Shown one piece after another: positions 9,570 through 19,717 of a stretch of DNA of 64,000 nucleotides (positions within the stretch are counted from its first letter, which is position 1; each line of letters begins with the position of its first letter). The stretch spans positions 558,001-622,000 of the forward strand of contig NZ_CAJHBL010000003.1 of assembly GCF_904846625.1 (NCBI RefSeq), written 5' to 3'. The notes beneath the pieces are model-generated. The model was not told the DNA's origin, made no database searches, and was given only the letters and a program-made list of their open reading frames with translations. The translations under genes were made by a program, and so were the position numbers. The stretch comes from Psychrobacter sp. JCM 18900. GTDB taxonomy: Bacteria > Pseudomonadota > Gammaproteobacteria > Pseudomonadales > Moraxellaceae.

Positions 9570-10653
9570 GATAATTAACTTCTCGCTGTTTATTGGCTTG
9601 GTCATCCTTCCTTGGTTGCTCGTTATATACTATGTAATGACACTGGCGCATCCGCGTTTCGTTTCGACTGCTGACGTGGTAGTGAAGCAAGTCAGTGATT
9701 CGAGCGTACCAGCTGGTGGCGGACTATCAGCTCTATTGGGCGTGAATAGTACCAGTAAAGAAGACGCGACTTATTTGACAGAGTATATTTTGTCGAATGA
9801 TATGGTGAAGCGACTCGATAATAAGTTTAAGTTCCGAGAAGCTTATTATGTTGATGGTTCAGACCCTATTTATGAAATCGATCCTGATGCGACGCAAGAA
9901 GATCTACTTGAGTACTTCAAAAAACGGGTTCACATTGATCTTGACGAGCAGAGCTATGTGCTTTCGGTATCAACAGAAGGCTTTGACTCAAAGTATGCTT
10001 TTGAGCTGAACAAAGCTATCTTAGGTGAGTCTGAGCGTTTTGTGAACCGCATTTCACAGGAAGTGGCTCGTGATCAATTGGCGTTTGCAGAAACTCAGTT
10101 AGACGAGTCAGAAGAGCGTTTAAACGATGCCAAAGAGCAGCTATTAAATTATCAGAATGAAAACGAAATCTATGACCCACAAGCCAATGCACAAATCGTC
10201 AATCAGTTAATTGGCAGCTTGCAAGCGCAATTAAGCTCATTGCGTACTGAAGAGCGTCAGCTACTCAGTTATCTAAATCCAGATGCACCGCAAGTGGTTT
10301 CATTAAGAAGTCAGATAAAGGCTGTTGAAGAGCAAATTACTCAAGAACAAACCAAATTGACATCACCAAATACAACCAAATTAAACCGTCAAGCAGTACA
10401 GTTTGAGACCATTAAGGCAGATGTGGATTTTGCTACCGAGTTGTATAAGTTGTCGTTGTCATCGCTTGAGAAATCAAGACTAGAAGCGTTCAAGAAAATG
10501 AAAAACTTGATTGTGATCTCAACGCCCTATGAAGCTGAAGATGCAACATATCCGCGCCAAGCGTATCTTATTTGGACATCGCTTGCATTGCTCTTAATGC
10601 TGTACGGATTTGTGCGTTTGGTGATGGCAGTTGTCCGTGATCACCGCAGCTAA
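9538..10653 (+). CDS. kpsE: Capsule export inner-membrane periplasmic adaptor (KpsE/CtrB)
   Basis: A 371-residue PCP-3/Wzz-like protein bridging the KpsMT exporter and the outer-membrane channel. A transmembrane helix near the N-terminus (IINFSLFIGLVILPWLLVIYYV) is followed by a periplasmic region with HPRFVSTADVVVKQV and a long coiled-coil stretch (about residues 170-310, rich in Glu/Gln). A second transmembrane helix near the C-terminus (AYLIWTSLALLLMLYGFVRL) is preceded by the Pro-containing motif ATYPRQAYL. The ATG at 9538 is favoured; an upstream TTG at 9508 is possible. It overlaps the end of kpsT, which suggests translational coupling. Confidence 0.9.
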   Translation: MKSISTKQKSKIINFSLFIGLVILPWLLVIYYVMTLAHPRFVSTADVVVKQVSDSSVPAGGGLSALLGVNSTSKEDATYLTEYILSNDMVKRLDNKFKFREAYYVDGSDPIYEIDPDATQEDLLEYFKKRVHIDLDEQSYVLSVSTEGFDSKYAFELNKAILGESERFVNRISQEVARDQLAFAETQLDESEERLNDAKEQLLNYQNENEIYDPQANAQIVNQLIGSLQAQLSSLRTEERQLLSYLNPDAPQVVSLRSQIKAVEEQITQEQTKLTSPNTTKLNRQAVQFETIKADVDFATELYKLSLSSLEKSRLEAFKKMKNLIVISTPYEAEDATYPRQAYLIWTSLALLLMLYGFVRLVMAVVRDHRS

Positions 10654-10708
10654 TCTTGAAAAACCAGATATCAGTAATGATCGATAGATCAGGAAAGGAA
10701 TATAACTC

Positions 10709-12481
10709 ATGAATATGAAACCACGTTCTATCGTGATAGCGACAAGCTTGGCAATGGCGGCGACTAGTATGTCTGCAACAGCTGCAAGCAGTTATGCAGA
10801 TCAAATATCAGGTTCGGGCTTTGGCACAAGCAGTAATAACATGAGTCAATCTCAGAACCAGAGCAATATTAACGTGTCTACCCAAGCATTTGCTGGGGCA
10901 GTGCCAGGGCAAGCAACGACTCAAGAAGCGGTTAACGCAGCAAGCTTACCAAGCCAGTCGGTCATCAATACTACGCGTCCTTATCAAGATATTAAAACTC
11001 AAGATATGATGTTCGGTGAGCAATTATTCCGTGGAGCATTTTCGACGACTTCAGGTTCAACCTTTAATGACAGTTATGTGATTAACCCTGGCGATAACGT
11101 TCAAGTAAGAATGTGGGGCGCTTACCAATATGCTGCTACCATGACTGTCGATCCACAAGGTAATATTTTCTTACCGAACGTTGGACCAGTTCGCGTCTCT
11201 GGTGTACAAAATGGTAGCTTACAAAACGTGGTCAAAAGTGCCGTCAGTCGTATTTACCGCTCGAATGTAGGCGTTTATGCTTCATTAGAGCAGGCGCAGC
11301 CAGTCAAAGTATTCGTCACAGGTTTTGTTAAGCAGCCAGGCTATTACGGTGGTCTAGCAGCAGACTCGGTATTGTCTTATTTAGATAGAGCAGGCGGCGT
11401 TGACCCAACGCGCGGTAGTTATATTGACATTCAAATCAAACGTAACGGTCAAATGCTACAGCAAGTCAATTTATATGACTTTTTGCTAGCAGGTAAATTA
11501 CAGGCTTTTTCATTTCGAGATGGTGATGTCATCACCGTGGCACCGCAGAAAAAGACATTTGTGGTAAGCGGTCAAGTTCAAAACGAATATACTTTTGAGT
11601 TTGATGTGAATGATCTGACTATTGGTGATGTGTTGCAAGTGTCTAATCCGGCAGCAAATGCCACTAATGTCAGTATCACTCGCAGTGCAGGACGTGCACA
11701 AACCGCAGAGTACTACTCATTAAGTGAAGCCCAAAACGTTCCTGTCTATAACGGCGACCAAATGGTAGTAACGTCAGATCGTTACGCAGGTACCATCGCG
11801 GTGCAGGTAAAAGGTGCACATACTGGTAATGGCGCGATGGTTGTGCCATATGGCGCGCGTCTAAAAGATATCGTGCCACAATTACAGCCAAGTCCCCTGG
11901 CAAAATTAACGCATCTAACCATCTATCGTGAATCTGTTGCTGAGCAACAAAAACGCATGATTAACGAATCGCTCGATCGTCTAGAAGAACTAACGCTTGC
12001 CACTCAATCGACGACTCGTGAAGAAGCCGCATTGCGTCAAGACGATGCAGCATTGGTTAAGCAGTTCGTCGCTAAAGCTCGCAATGTTCAGACGGACGGT
12101 CAAATCGTCGTTGTGCCAAATTCATGGCAAGATATTATTCTGCAACAGGGCGACATCATTGAGATACCAGCACAAACATCAGTCATTACAGTCAATGGTC
12201 AAGTACGAGCACAAGGGGCACTTACCTTTAATCCTGACTACACCGTTGGCGATTATGTGGCTAATTCTGGTGGTTTCTCTGATAACGCTGATACAAAAGA
12301 TATCTTAATTATTCATCAAAATGGAGCGAGCCAAGTGGTCAATACTGCGTATCGTATCCAGCAGGGTGACGAGATTATGGTATTACCAAAAGTCAAAACT
12401 AAGCGTGTGGAGATTGCTCGCGGTCTATCACAGATTGTTTATCAGTTAGCAATTGCTGCCAAGGTAGTTCTAGATCTATAA
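10709..12481 (+). CDS. kpsD: Capsule polysaccharide export protein, KpsD/Wza-like
   Basis: A 590-residue exported protein with a cleavable signal peptide (MNMKPRSIVIATSLAMAATSMSATAAS). The Poly_export domain begins near residue 120 at YVINPGDNVQVRMWGAY and is followed by several SLBB-type β-grasp units, for example VKVFVTGFVKQPGYYGGL, TFVVSGQVQNEYTFEF and SVITVNGQVRAQGALTF. This matches KpsD, the periplasmic/outer-membrane partner of KpsE in group 2 capsules. There is no lipobox, which separates it from lipoprotein Wza. AGGAAAGGA lies just upstream of the ATG. It sits 55 bases after kpsE and 75 before kpsC. Confidence 0.92.
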   Translation: MNMKPRSIVIATSLAMAATSMSATAASSYADQISGSGFGTSSNNMSQSQNQSNINVSTQAFAGAVPGQATTQEAVNAASLPSQSVINTTRPYQDIKTQDMMFGEQLFRGAFSTTSGSTFNDSYVINPGDNVQVRMWGAYQYAATMTVDPQGNIFLPNVGPVRVSGVQNGSLQNVVKSAVSRIYRSNVGVYASLEQAQPVKVFVTGFVKQPGYYGGLAADSVLSYLDRAGGVDPTRGSYIDIQIKRNGQMLQQVNLYDFLLAGKLQAFSFRDGDVITVAPQKKTFVVSGQVQNEYTFEFDVNDLTIGDVLQVSNPAANATNVSITRSAGRAQTAEYYSLSEAQNVPVYNGDQMVVTSDRYAGTIAVQVKGAHTGNGAMVVPYGARLKDIVPQLQPSPLAKLTHLTIYRESVAEQQKRMINESLDRLEELTLATQSTTREEAALRQDDAALVKQFVAKARNVQTDGQIVVVPNSWQDIILQQGDIIEIPAQTSVITVNGQVRAQGALTFNPDYTVGDYVANSGGFSDNADTKDILIIHQNGASQVVNTAYRIQQGDEIMVLPKVKTKRVEIARGLSQIVYQLAIAAKVVLDL

Positions 12482-12556
12482 CGGTTAGCCATTCATGACT
12501 TAACGATGACTGTTAAATAGATTTAACTAAAATTAACGAGTAAAGGTATTAAAGAT

Positions 12557-15037
12557 ATGGCAAAAAAAGTAGCGAATGAAGTCAAGGTATCTGATGTGTC
12601 TACCTCTGATCATGCGCTACTTTCGCCATCGTCACAGTATCAATCACCAAAGCAGTTGGCAGTAGTTGGTAAAGGTATGTGCCGCAACAATTTGCTACTC
12701 TCGCAAGTGTTGCAAGCTGATATTCAGCGCTGGTATCCGTGGTCAGGCTTGCAACAAAGCCTGATAAATCGCAAGAAAAAACCACAACCTGAGGCATTTA
12801 TTGGATGGGGGCACAAGAAAAGCTTTCAACGAGCTGATAAAGCTGCCACTCGTCAGGACGTGAATACCTTAAGTATTGAAGATGGATTTTTGCGTTCGTT
12901 GGATTCAGGTATTAGTAGTCGCCATGGTTTGAGCGTGGTTGTCGATGACGTTGGCATCTACTTTGATATGACGCATCACTCGCGCCTCGAGCAGTTGATT
13001 GTTGAGCGCACCAAGAGTACTAGCAGTAATTGCGCAGCAGGCGAGGCACGTGCTCGTCATCTGATGGCACATATATGCGAAGAAAAACTGAGTAAATATA
13101 ATTCCATAATCGATTGTCCGTCGTTGGATAAATTGATTAATGAAGAAAATATTAACGAAAAGGAAAATGCTTCACAATCACATATCCTGTTGATTGACCA
13201 AGTAGCGGGTGATGCCTCTGTTAAAGGCGCTGGTGCGAATAAACGTCAATTTAAGAAGATGCTAAAATCTGCATGTCGCAACCATCCTAACGCCCATATT
13301 TGGATAAAGGCTCATCCTGCATCAAAATCAGGCTACTTATCCAACTTAAAACTGCCTAAAAACGTTAGGCTATTGACTGAGTTTCTCAATCCTATTGAAC
13401 TGCTTAAGCAAGTAAGTGAGGTTTATACCGTCAGCTCACATATGGGCTTTGAAGCATTAATGTTAGGTAAAAGAGTACATTGCTTCGGGGTCAGCTGGTA
13501 CTGTGGCTGGGGGCTGACCGATGATACTAACGCACCTAGAAATCTACTTAAATCAGTTCAAAAACGTCGCTTAGCATTAGCTGAGACACTCCTCAATAAT
13601 AGAGATTCGTCAAACTTAGCAGTGTTTCTTTTAACTTCACATAAAACGCTTAAAACGACGTTAGAAACATTATTTTATAGTGCTTATATTGATTACAGTC
13701 GTTATGTAGATCCAGCAACGAAACAAGCTTGTGATATCGATACAGCCATTGAGTGGTTGGTGACCAATCGGCGGTGGCAAGCACGTCTTGAAGGCGATTT
13801 GACAATATATGAATTTAGTCGTTGGAAGCTGCCATTTGTCAAAGCCTTTACAGACCTACCGCGTACGACATTATTCGTTAAACCAAAACCGCGTCTAAAA
13901 AATCTTCTACATCCAGACCATTTCCGTGTCAATTTCAGCCAGCCTTTATTGGTATGGGGTTTGGCCAAACGTCAGCAAGTACAGAAGAAGCTACAGAGTA
14001 AACTTGCTGAAAAAAGCTCGGATATAGCTATTTATTGTATGGAAGATGGGTTTATCCGATCAAATGGTTTAGGTGCTACTTTATTGGCGCCACTGTCTGT
14101 TGTGATAGACAAACAAGGTATCTATTACGATGCGACTCAGCCTTCAGATTTAGAAACATTGCTGCAAAATTTTCAGCCATTAAGTTCTGAACAGCGTCTT
14201 CGCGTAGAAAGACTGCAAGATAAACTGCTGAATCAGCGGGTAAGTAAATACAATGTTGGGGCTGGTATAGATGTTTCTAGTATCCAAAATAATTCGTGGA
14301 TGCAGGATGCTAAAATATCTGGGAGACGACGCGTTCTTATTATTGGTCAGGTAGAGGACGATTTGTCAGTACAGTACTGCGGCTCTACAATAAAGACAAA
14401 CAGTGGTCTGATTGAACGTGTACGACAAGATAACCCAGACGCTTATTTGATTTATAAGCCGCATCCTGATGTTGAAGCAGGACTGCGAGCAGGCAAAGTA
14501 TCAGAAGCTCATCTACGACAAGTTCAAGCGGTTGCCTACGATACTGCAATGCCTGATTGCTTAGAATGGGTGGATGAGGTTCATACGATCAGCTCATTGA
14601 CTGGTTTTGAAGCGTTGCTGCGAGGGTTAGACGTTACCTGTTATGGATTGCCGTTTTATGCAGGTTGGGGATTGACCACAGATATTGATGAGCAGTCGTT
14701 ACCGAAAGCTACCTATCTAAAAAGGCGTCAACGAGATATACCTTTGACTCTTGAGCAGCTAATATATGGCGCGCTTATATGTTACCCGTTGTATCGTCTA
14801 CCTGACGGCTATGGGCTGGCACAAGTCGAGCAGGTGATCGATTATTTGTATCCTCTCAAAGACTCGCATCTGCTTGCGAGTAATGAAGAATCGCAATCTA
14901 AAATGGCTAATACCTTAAATAGTTCAGCTAATAATGTGACCTCGTCTTTATCTACAAAGTTTAAACGTCACGCGACCACACGTTTTATGCAGCAGCGTCA
15001 CCAGTGGCAACAGAAATTGCGTAAAACGTCTCGTTGA
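12557..15037 (+). CDS. kpsC: Capsule linker β-Kdo transferase KpsC
   Basis: An 826-residue protein made of two related halves. Each has the KpsC glycosyltransferase motifs. They are EDGFLRS with SHMGFEALMLGK and YCGWGLTDD in the first half (about residues 110-330), and EDGFIRSNGLGA with SSLTGFEALLRG and YAGWGLTTD in the second (about 490-720). Family knowledge: KpsC and KpsS build the poly-Kdo linker on lyso-phosphatidylglycerol that anchors group 2 capsules. The protein is about 150 residues longer than E. coli KpsC (about 675), with extra sequence at both ends including a basic Gln/Arg-rich tail. It acts at the cytoplasmic face of the inner membrane. Confidence 0.92.
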   Translation: MAKKVANEVKVSDVSTSDHALLSPSSQYQSPKQLAVVGKGMCRNNLLLSQVLQADIQRWYPWSGLQQSLINRKKKPQPEAFIGWGHKKSFQRADKAATRQDVNTLSIEDGFLRSLDSGISSRHGLSVVVDDVGIYFDMTHHSRLEQLIVERTKSTSSNCAAGEARARHLMAHICEEKLSKYNSIIDCPSLDKLINEENINEKENASQSHILLIDQVAGDASVKGAGANKRQFKKMLKSACRNHPNAHIWIKAHPASKSGYLSNLKLPKNVRLLTEFLNPIELLKQVSEVYTVSSHMGFEALMLGKRVHCFGVSWYCGWGLTDDTNAPRNLLKSVQKRRLALAETLLNNRDSSNLAVFLLTSHKTLKTTLETLFYSAYIDYSRYVDPATKQACDIDTAIEWLVTNRRWQARLEGDLTIYEFSRWKLPFVKAFTDLPRTTLFVKPKPRLKNLLHPDHFRVNFSQPLLVWGLAKRQQVQKKLQSKLAEKSSDIAIYCMEDGFIRSNGLGATLLAPLSVVIDKQGIYYDATQPSDLETLLQNFQPLSSEQRLRVERLQDKLLNQRVSKYNVGAGIDVSSIQNNSWMQDAKISGRRRVLIIGQVEDDLSVQYCGSTIKTNSGLIERVRQDNPDAYLIYKPHPDVEAGLRAGKVSEAHLRQVQAVAYDTAMPDCLEWVDEVHTISSLTGFEALLRGLDVTCYGLPFYAGWGLTTDIDEQSLPKATYLKRRQRDIPLTLEQLIYGALICYPLYRLPDGYGLAQVEQVIDYLYPLKDSHLLASNEESQSKMANTLNSSANNVTSSLSTKFKRHATTRFMQQRHQWQQKLRKTSR

Positions 15038-15096
15038 TTTACCAGAGTAGCACCGTATAATTGCATTGCGACAAATAGATGCTTTTTCGGTATAAT
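15034..15096 (+). promoter_or_regulatory. Two tandem sigma-70-like promoters before kpsS
   Basis: Two perfect TATAAT boxes lie in the 139-base gap between kpsC and kpsS. The first is TTGATT (15034-15039), 16 bases, TATAAT (15056-15061); its -35 overlaps the kpsC stop. The second is GCGACA (15068-15073), 17 bases, TATAAT (15091-15096). They would let kpsS be transcribed on its own. Confidence 0.55.
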
Positions 15097-15176
15097 CACT
15101 TTTACGCTATGTGTTTTCACACGGTTGCACGACCTTTCTTATCTCTTATTTTCTCATTTAATGGTAGCCCTGTATT

Positions 15177-16418
15177 ATGGCAGCTTCGATGTCTCACTTG
15201 CTTACTCATCGACACGTCTTGCTACTACAAGGGAAAATGGGTGGGTTTTTTAATCGATTTTCGTCATTCTTGCAAACTCAAGACATTAAAGTAAGCAAAA
15301 TCAATTTTAATGCAGGCGATGCCTTTTTTTATCATCACGACAATACTTACGAATATACCAATACGTTAGCGCAATTTTCCTCTTGGTTGCAGGTGTTTAT
15401 TCAAGAGCATGGTATTGATGCAATTGTATGCTTTGGTGATTGTCGACCGCATCATACTCAAGCAGCATGTGTTAGTGAGAAGCTGGGTATTTCATTCTTT
15501 GTCTTTGAAGAGGGGTACTTGCGTCCTGATTACATTACCTTGCAAGAGCATGGGATTAATGGCTATTCACGTCTAAACACTGCTGAGATCAAAGCACTTA
15601 AGAAAGCCAATGATCAGCCTTTATATACACATAATCGATTTTATCGCCTCAGTATCGCAGCCATCGTCTATTACATTATTGCTTGGCTTTATAAAAGCCG
15701 TTATACACATTATTCGCATTATCGTGGCATGACTGCTTGGCAAGAGGCTATCGCTTGGTTAAAAGCACCGTGGCGGAAGCTTCGAGGGTATTTACCAGAC
15801 AAACACCTGCAAAATAAACTGACCAAGCAAGAAAGTAACAATTACTTTTTGATTAGCTTGCAAGTACATAATGACTCACAGATTACCCATCATAGTGATT
15901 ATCGTGATGTGGTACAGTTCATTGACGAGTCTATCGCAAGCTTTGCAAATTTTGCTAAGCAAAAACAGTTACTCGTGTTTAAGCATCATCCATTGGATCG
16001 TGGTCATAGAGACTATCGGGAGCTGGTAGCTAGCCTAGCTGAGCGCTATCAAGTGTCTCATCGTGTTTTCTATGGTTGTGATATGCACCTGCCAACTTTG
16101 ATGAAATATAGTATTGGCATGGTGACTATTAACAGTACGACAGGCTTGCAGTCGGTTTATCATAAGAAACCTACTAAGGTTATGGGTCGGGCAATTTATG
16201 ATATTCCTAAGCTAACAGATCAAAAGCCGCTTGATGATTTTTGGCAGCAGCCTAAAGGCCCAGATAATGAATTTTATTTGAGATTTCGTGAGTACTTGAT
16301 AGAGCAAACTCAAATAAATGGTGCTTTTTATGGCAGATCGCCATGGATGTATAAGTATTTGTGCCAAACTGGCAGCGAAACGACAGACGTAGATATGTCT
16401 AAGACCAATTTACCCTAG
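15177..16418 (+). CDS. kpsS: Capsule linker Kdo transferase KpsS
   Basis: A 413-residue capsule polysaccharide synthesis protein of the KpsS/LipB type. It carries LLLQGKMGGFFNRFS near the start, then AIVCFGDCRPHHTQA, FVFEEGYLRPDYITLQEHG, LLVFKHHPLDRGHRDY, and the nucleotide-sugar-binding stretch GMVTINSTTGLQSVYHKKPTKVMG. In the model from other bacteria, KpsS adds the first β-Kdo to lyso-phosphatidylglycerol and KpsC extends it. Two starts lie close together (15177 and 15189); the first is used. A long gap and its own promoters separate it from kpsC. No terminator was recognised after it. Confidence 0.9.
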   Translation: MAASMSHLLTHRHVLLLQGKMGGFFNRFSSFLQTQDIKVSKINFNAGDAFFYHHDNTYEYTNTLAQFSSWLQVFIQEHGIDAIVCFGDCRPHHTQAACVSEKLGISFFVFEEGYLRPDYITLQEHGINGYSRLNTAEIKALKKANDQPLYTHNRFYRLSIAAIVYYIIAWLYKSRYTHYSHYRGMTAWQEAIAWLKAPWRKLRGYLPDKHLQNKLTKQESNNYFLISLQVHNDSQITHHSDYRDVVQFIDESIASFANFAKQKQLLVFKHHPLDRGHRDYRELVASLAERYQVSHRVFYGCDMHLPTLMKYSIGMVTINSTTGLQSVYHKKPTKVMGRAIYDIPKLTDQKPLDDFWQQPKGPDNEFYLRFREYLIEQTQINGAFYGRSPWMYKYLCQTGSETTDVDMSKTNLP

Positions 16419-16781
16419 TCATTTATTTGTTTTTCTTTCTAAGAGGTCATAGTAACTGTAATGGTATCTATATAAAGAAACGAAGTTCAACAAGTGTAAC
16501 GATTGTTGCATTATCCTTTTTTAGCTTGTTATTTCATCTGTAAGTCACATCTCTTCTAACAAAATCGCCTTACTTTGCAGTGGAAAACTGCTAGAATACT
16601 CTTTTACGTCTACGCATAAGAGTTAATGTGCTTGGCTATAGGTTTTAGACGGTGGTATTAGCCAAATCGGCTTGTTATAACGGTTAACCTTCAAAGAAGT
16701 ACACGCATCTTATTAATTGCATCTGACGATATTTATTTTTTAGTTTTATTATTCTATCACCCTTAATTTAGTAGGCGCTTT
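16419..16781 (+). other. Intergenic region before lepA
   Basis: This 363-base non-coding stretch holds an extended -10 candidate, TGC-TAGAAT (16589-16597), about 190 bases before lepA. A clear kps operon terminator was not found. No RNA gene was recognised. Confidence 0.35.
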
Positions 16782-18581
16782 GTGACTGCATTAGCCAATA
16801 TTCGTAACTTTTCAATCATTGCCCACATTGATCATGGTAAGTCGACGCTTGCCGATCGTTTTATTCAAATGTGCGGTGCCTTGCAAGATCGCGAGATGCA
16901 GGCGCAGGTACTCGACTCAATGGATATCGAGCGTGAGCGCGGTATCACTATCAAAGCACAATCGGTAACGCTGTTTTATGATCATCCAAATGGAGAGCGC
17001 TATCAGCTTAACTTTATTGATACCCCTGGTCACGTCGATTTTTCATATGAAGTTTCGCGCTCATTAGCGGCTTGCGAAGGTGCGCTATTGGTGGTTGATG
17101 CCGCTCAAGGCGTAGAAGCGCAGTCAGTGGCCAACTGCTATACAGCCGTTGATCAAGGCTTAGAAGTCATGGCGGTGTTAAATAAGATTGATTTGCCGCA
17201 AGTTGAGCCTGAGCGCGTCATTCAAGAAATTGAAGATATTATCGGTATCGATGCCGTTGATGCACCGCGAGTATCAGCCAAATCTGGTCTGGGTGTTGAT
17301 AAGCTGCTAGAAGCATTGGTGGAGTTTATTCCGGCACCAACTGGTGATCGTGAAGCGCCACTCCAAGCACTAATTATTGACTCTTGGTTCGATAATTATT
17401 TGGGTGTGGTCTCATTGGTACGGGTGCGTGAAGGTACTATACGTAAAGGTGACAAATTATATATCAAGTCGACTCAAGAGGCACATCTGGTTGGCTCGAT
17501 TGGTGTCTTTACGCCTAAGCCTGTAGATACGGGTGTTTTAGAAGCAGGGGAAGTCGGATTTGTTATTGCGGGTATTAAGGATATTGCCGGAGCGCCAGTA
17601 GGCGACACTATCACTCATGCTAATACCCCTGATGTGGATCGTATCCCAGGCTTCAAACAAGTCACGCCACAAGTCTATTCTGGTATGTTCCCAGTAGATT
17701 CAAGTGATTTTGAAAAATTCCGTGAAGCTTTGCAGAAATTGCAAATCAACGATGCTTCGCTGTTTTTTGAGCCAGATACGTCGGATGCGCTTGGCTTTGG
17801 TTTCCGCTGTGGCTTCTTGGGTATGCTGCATATGGAGATTATCCAAGAGCGTCTAGAGCGTGAATATGATCTAGATTTGATTACTACAGCGCCCTCAGTT
17901 ATTTACGAAATTGAGAAAAAGAACGGTGATGTAATCTATGTAGATAACCCCTCACATCTACCTGAGCCAAACAACATTGAAGAGTTCCGTGAGCCAATTG
18001 CCCGCTGTCAAATTTTGGTACCGCAAGAGTTCTTAGGCAATGTAATGACGCTATGTATTGAGCGTCGCGGCGTTCAGGTTGATATGCGTTTTATGGGTCG
18101 ACAAGTACAGCTGATATTTGATATTCCAATGGGCGAAGTTGTCATGGATTTCTTTGATCGTCTGAAGTCGGTTTCACGTGGTTTTGCATCGCTAGATTAT
18201 AACTTCGAGCGCTATCAAGCTGACAAGCTAGTAAGAGTTGATGTACTAATCAATGGCGATAAAGTCGATGCCTTAGCGATGATCGTACACGAAACCCAAT
18301 CACGTTATCGTGGTAATGCTCTAGTTACTAAGATGAAAGAGCTGATTCCACGTCAAATGTTTGATGTCGCCATTCAAGCAGCTATCGGTAGCCAGATCAT
18401 TGGTCGTAGTACGGTAAAAGCCATGCGTAAAGACGTATTAGCAAAATGCTATGGTGGCGATGTGTCACGTAAGAAAAAGCTATTGTCTAAGCAGAAAGCA
18501 GGTAAAAAACGTATGAAGCAAGTAGGTAACGTGGAAATTCCACAAGAAGCCTTCTTAGCTGTGTTGCAAGTTGATAGCTAA
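16782..18581 (+). CDS. lepA: Elongation factor 4 (LepA)
   Basis: A 599-residue translational GTPase, the standard LepA length. The P-loop is AHIDHGKST (residues 14-22), the switch motif is DTPGHVDF, and NKID gives guanine specificity. The C-terminal LepA-specific domain includes [21 protein letters not shown] and the basic end [24 protein letters not shown]4 acts on the ribosome and influences initiation and back-translocation. The start is GTG at 16782. It is first in the lepA-lepB-DUF4845-rnc-era-recO-pdxJ run; lepB begins about 50 bases after its stop. Confidence 0.98.
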   Translation: MTALANIRNFSIIAHIDHGKSTLADRFIQMCGALQDREMQAQVLDSMDIERERGITIKAQSVTLFYDHPNGERYQLNFIDTPGHVDFSYEVSRSLAACEGALLVVDAAQGVEAQSVANCYTAVDQGLEVMAVLNKIDLPQVEPERVIQEIEDIIGIDAVDAPRVSAKSGLGVDKLLEALVEFIPAPTGDREAPLQALIIDSWFDNYLGVVSLVRVREGTIRKGDKLYIKSTQEAHLVGSIGVFTPKPVDTGVLEAGEVGFVIAGIKDIAGAPVGDTITHANTPDVDRIPGFKQVTPQVYSGMFPVDSSDFEKFREALQKLQINDASLFFEPDTSDALGFGFRCGFLGMLHMEIIQERLEREYDLDLITTAPSVIYEIEKKNGDVIYVDNPSHLPEPNNIEEFREPIARCQILVPQEFLGNVMTLCIERRGVQVDMRFMGRQVQLIFDIPMGEVVMDFFDRLKSVSRGFASLDYNFERYQADKLVRVDVLINGDKVDALAMIVHETQSRYRGNALVTKMKELIPRQMFDVAIQAAIGSQIIGRSTVKAMRKDVLAKCYGGDVSRKKKLLSKQKAGKKRMKQVGNVEIPQEAFLAVLQVDS

Positions 18582-18629
18582 TCGCTAAACGTAACCTAAG
18601 ATAGTCATTGTAGATAACAGTCAAATGTA

Positions 18630-19586
18630 GTGAGTCTTATCGTAAAGGTGTTAGATAAGCCGCTCGTTAATAGGCAATTTGGTATGGATTTTGATTTTAA
18701 TTTAATTTTAGTGCCGTTAACTATAGTCCTAGGAATTGTTTGGCTGTTAGATAAGCTAGCGCTCAAACAGCGCAAAACTCGTGGTCGAGGTCAAGAAGGC
18801 TTACTAGTTCGCTGGGCTTATGACTTTTTCCCTGTGTTAGCAGTGGTATTGATAGTACGCTCATTTTTAATTGAGCCATTTAATATCCCATCATCGTCTA
18901 TGGTGCCGACGCTATATACGGGTGACTTTATTGCCGTCAATAAGTATGCATATGGCGTGCGCCTGCCGTTAACCTATAATAAGGTGCTAGATACTGGTGA
19001 ACCTAAGCATGGCGATGTAGCAGTGTTCCGCTATCCTGAGAACCCGAGCATTTATTATATTAAACGTGTTATCGGTTTGCCTGGCGATACCGTAAGTTAT
19101 AGCCAAGGCACGCTGTCTATCAATGACGTACCTATTGAGACTAAGTCTGTAGATTTCGCGGCAAATGCTGAATTGACTTCACAGCTATACTTACCAGGCC
19201 AGGTTGGTCCAGGTCAAGTGCTGACCGAAGAGAGTGCTTCTGCAATGGGCCAGCAAGAAGAAGAGGCGGCACAATATTTTGAAGAAGTACAAGGTGACAA
19301 TAAGCACCTCGTGCGCTATTTAGACGGTATGAACAGTTCACAATACGCGCCATTTTTACAACAACAATCACCAGAGGTGGTTGAGTCAGAGGGTACTGAG
19401 TGGCGCATTAACGTGCCAGAAGATCAGTATTTTGTGATGGGTGATAACCGAGATCGCAGCGCAGACGGTAGATTTTGGGGCTTCGTTCCGGATGAAAACC
19501 TAGCAGGTAAGGCAGTTTATATTTGGATGCATAAACCACCTGGTCTTAACCTACCGACCTTTGAGCGTAATGGTAGTATCAATTAA
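18630..19586 (+). CDS. lepB: Signal peptidase I
   Basis: A 318-residue membrane-bound serine/lysine protease that removes Sec signal peptides on the periplasmic side. Two N-terminal hydrophobic segments (about residues 24-41 and 66-80) anchor it. The catalytic Ser is residue 90 in IPSSSMVPTL, and the general-base Lys is 145 in YYIKRVIGLPGD. GDNRDRSADGRFWGFV is the conserved box E. A hydrophilic insert of about 80 residues (about 180-250) lies between the catalytic region and box E, as in other gammaproteobacterial LepB. The GTG at 18630 is used; an in-frame ATG at 18684 is a plausible alternative. Confidence 0.95.
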   Translation: MSLIVKVLDKPLVNRQFGMDFDFNLILVPLTIVLGIVWLLDKLALKQRKTRGRGQEGLLVRWAYDFFPVLAVVLIVRSFLIEPFNIPSSSMVPTLYTGDFIAVNKYAYGVRLPLTYNKVLDTGEPKHGDVAVFRYPENPSIYYIKRVIGLPGDTVSYSQGTLSINDVPIETKSVDFAANAELTSQLYLPGQVGPGQVLTEESASAMGQQEEEAAQYFEEVQGDNKHLVRYLDGMNSSQYAPFLQQQSPEVVESEGTEWRINVPEDQYFVMGDNRDRSADGRFWGFVPDENLAGKAVYIWMHKPPGLNLPTFERNGSIN

Positions 19587-19717
19587 GATTATGAGATTGT
19601 CTAGAGATTGATTGGTTGATAATGGTTTTATGCTAATATCGTTGCTAAATAATCAATAGCTATTTATTATTTATACACTTATTCGAAATAGTCGTTTATC
19701 TTCAGAAGGATATCATA

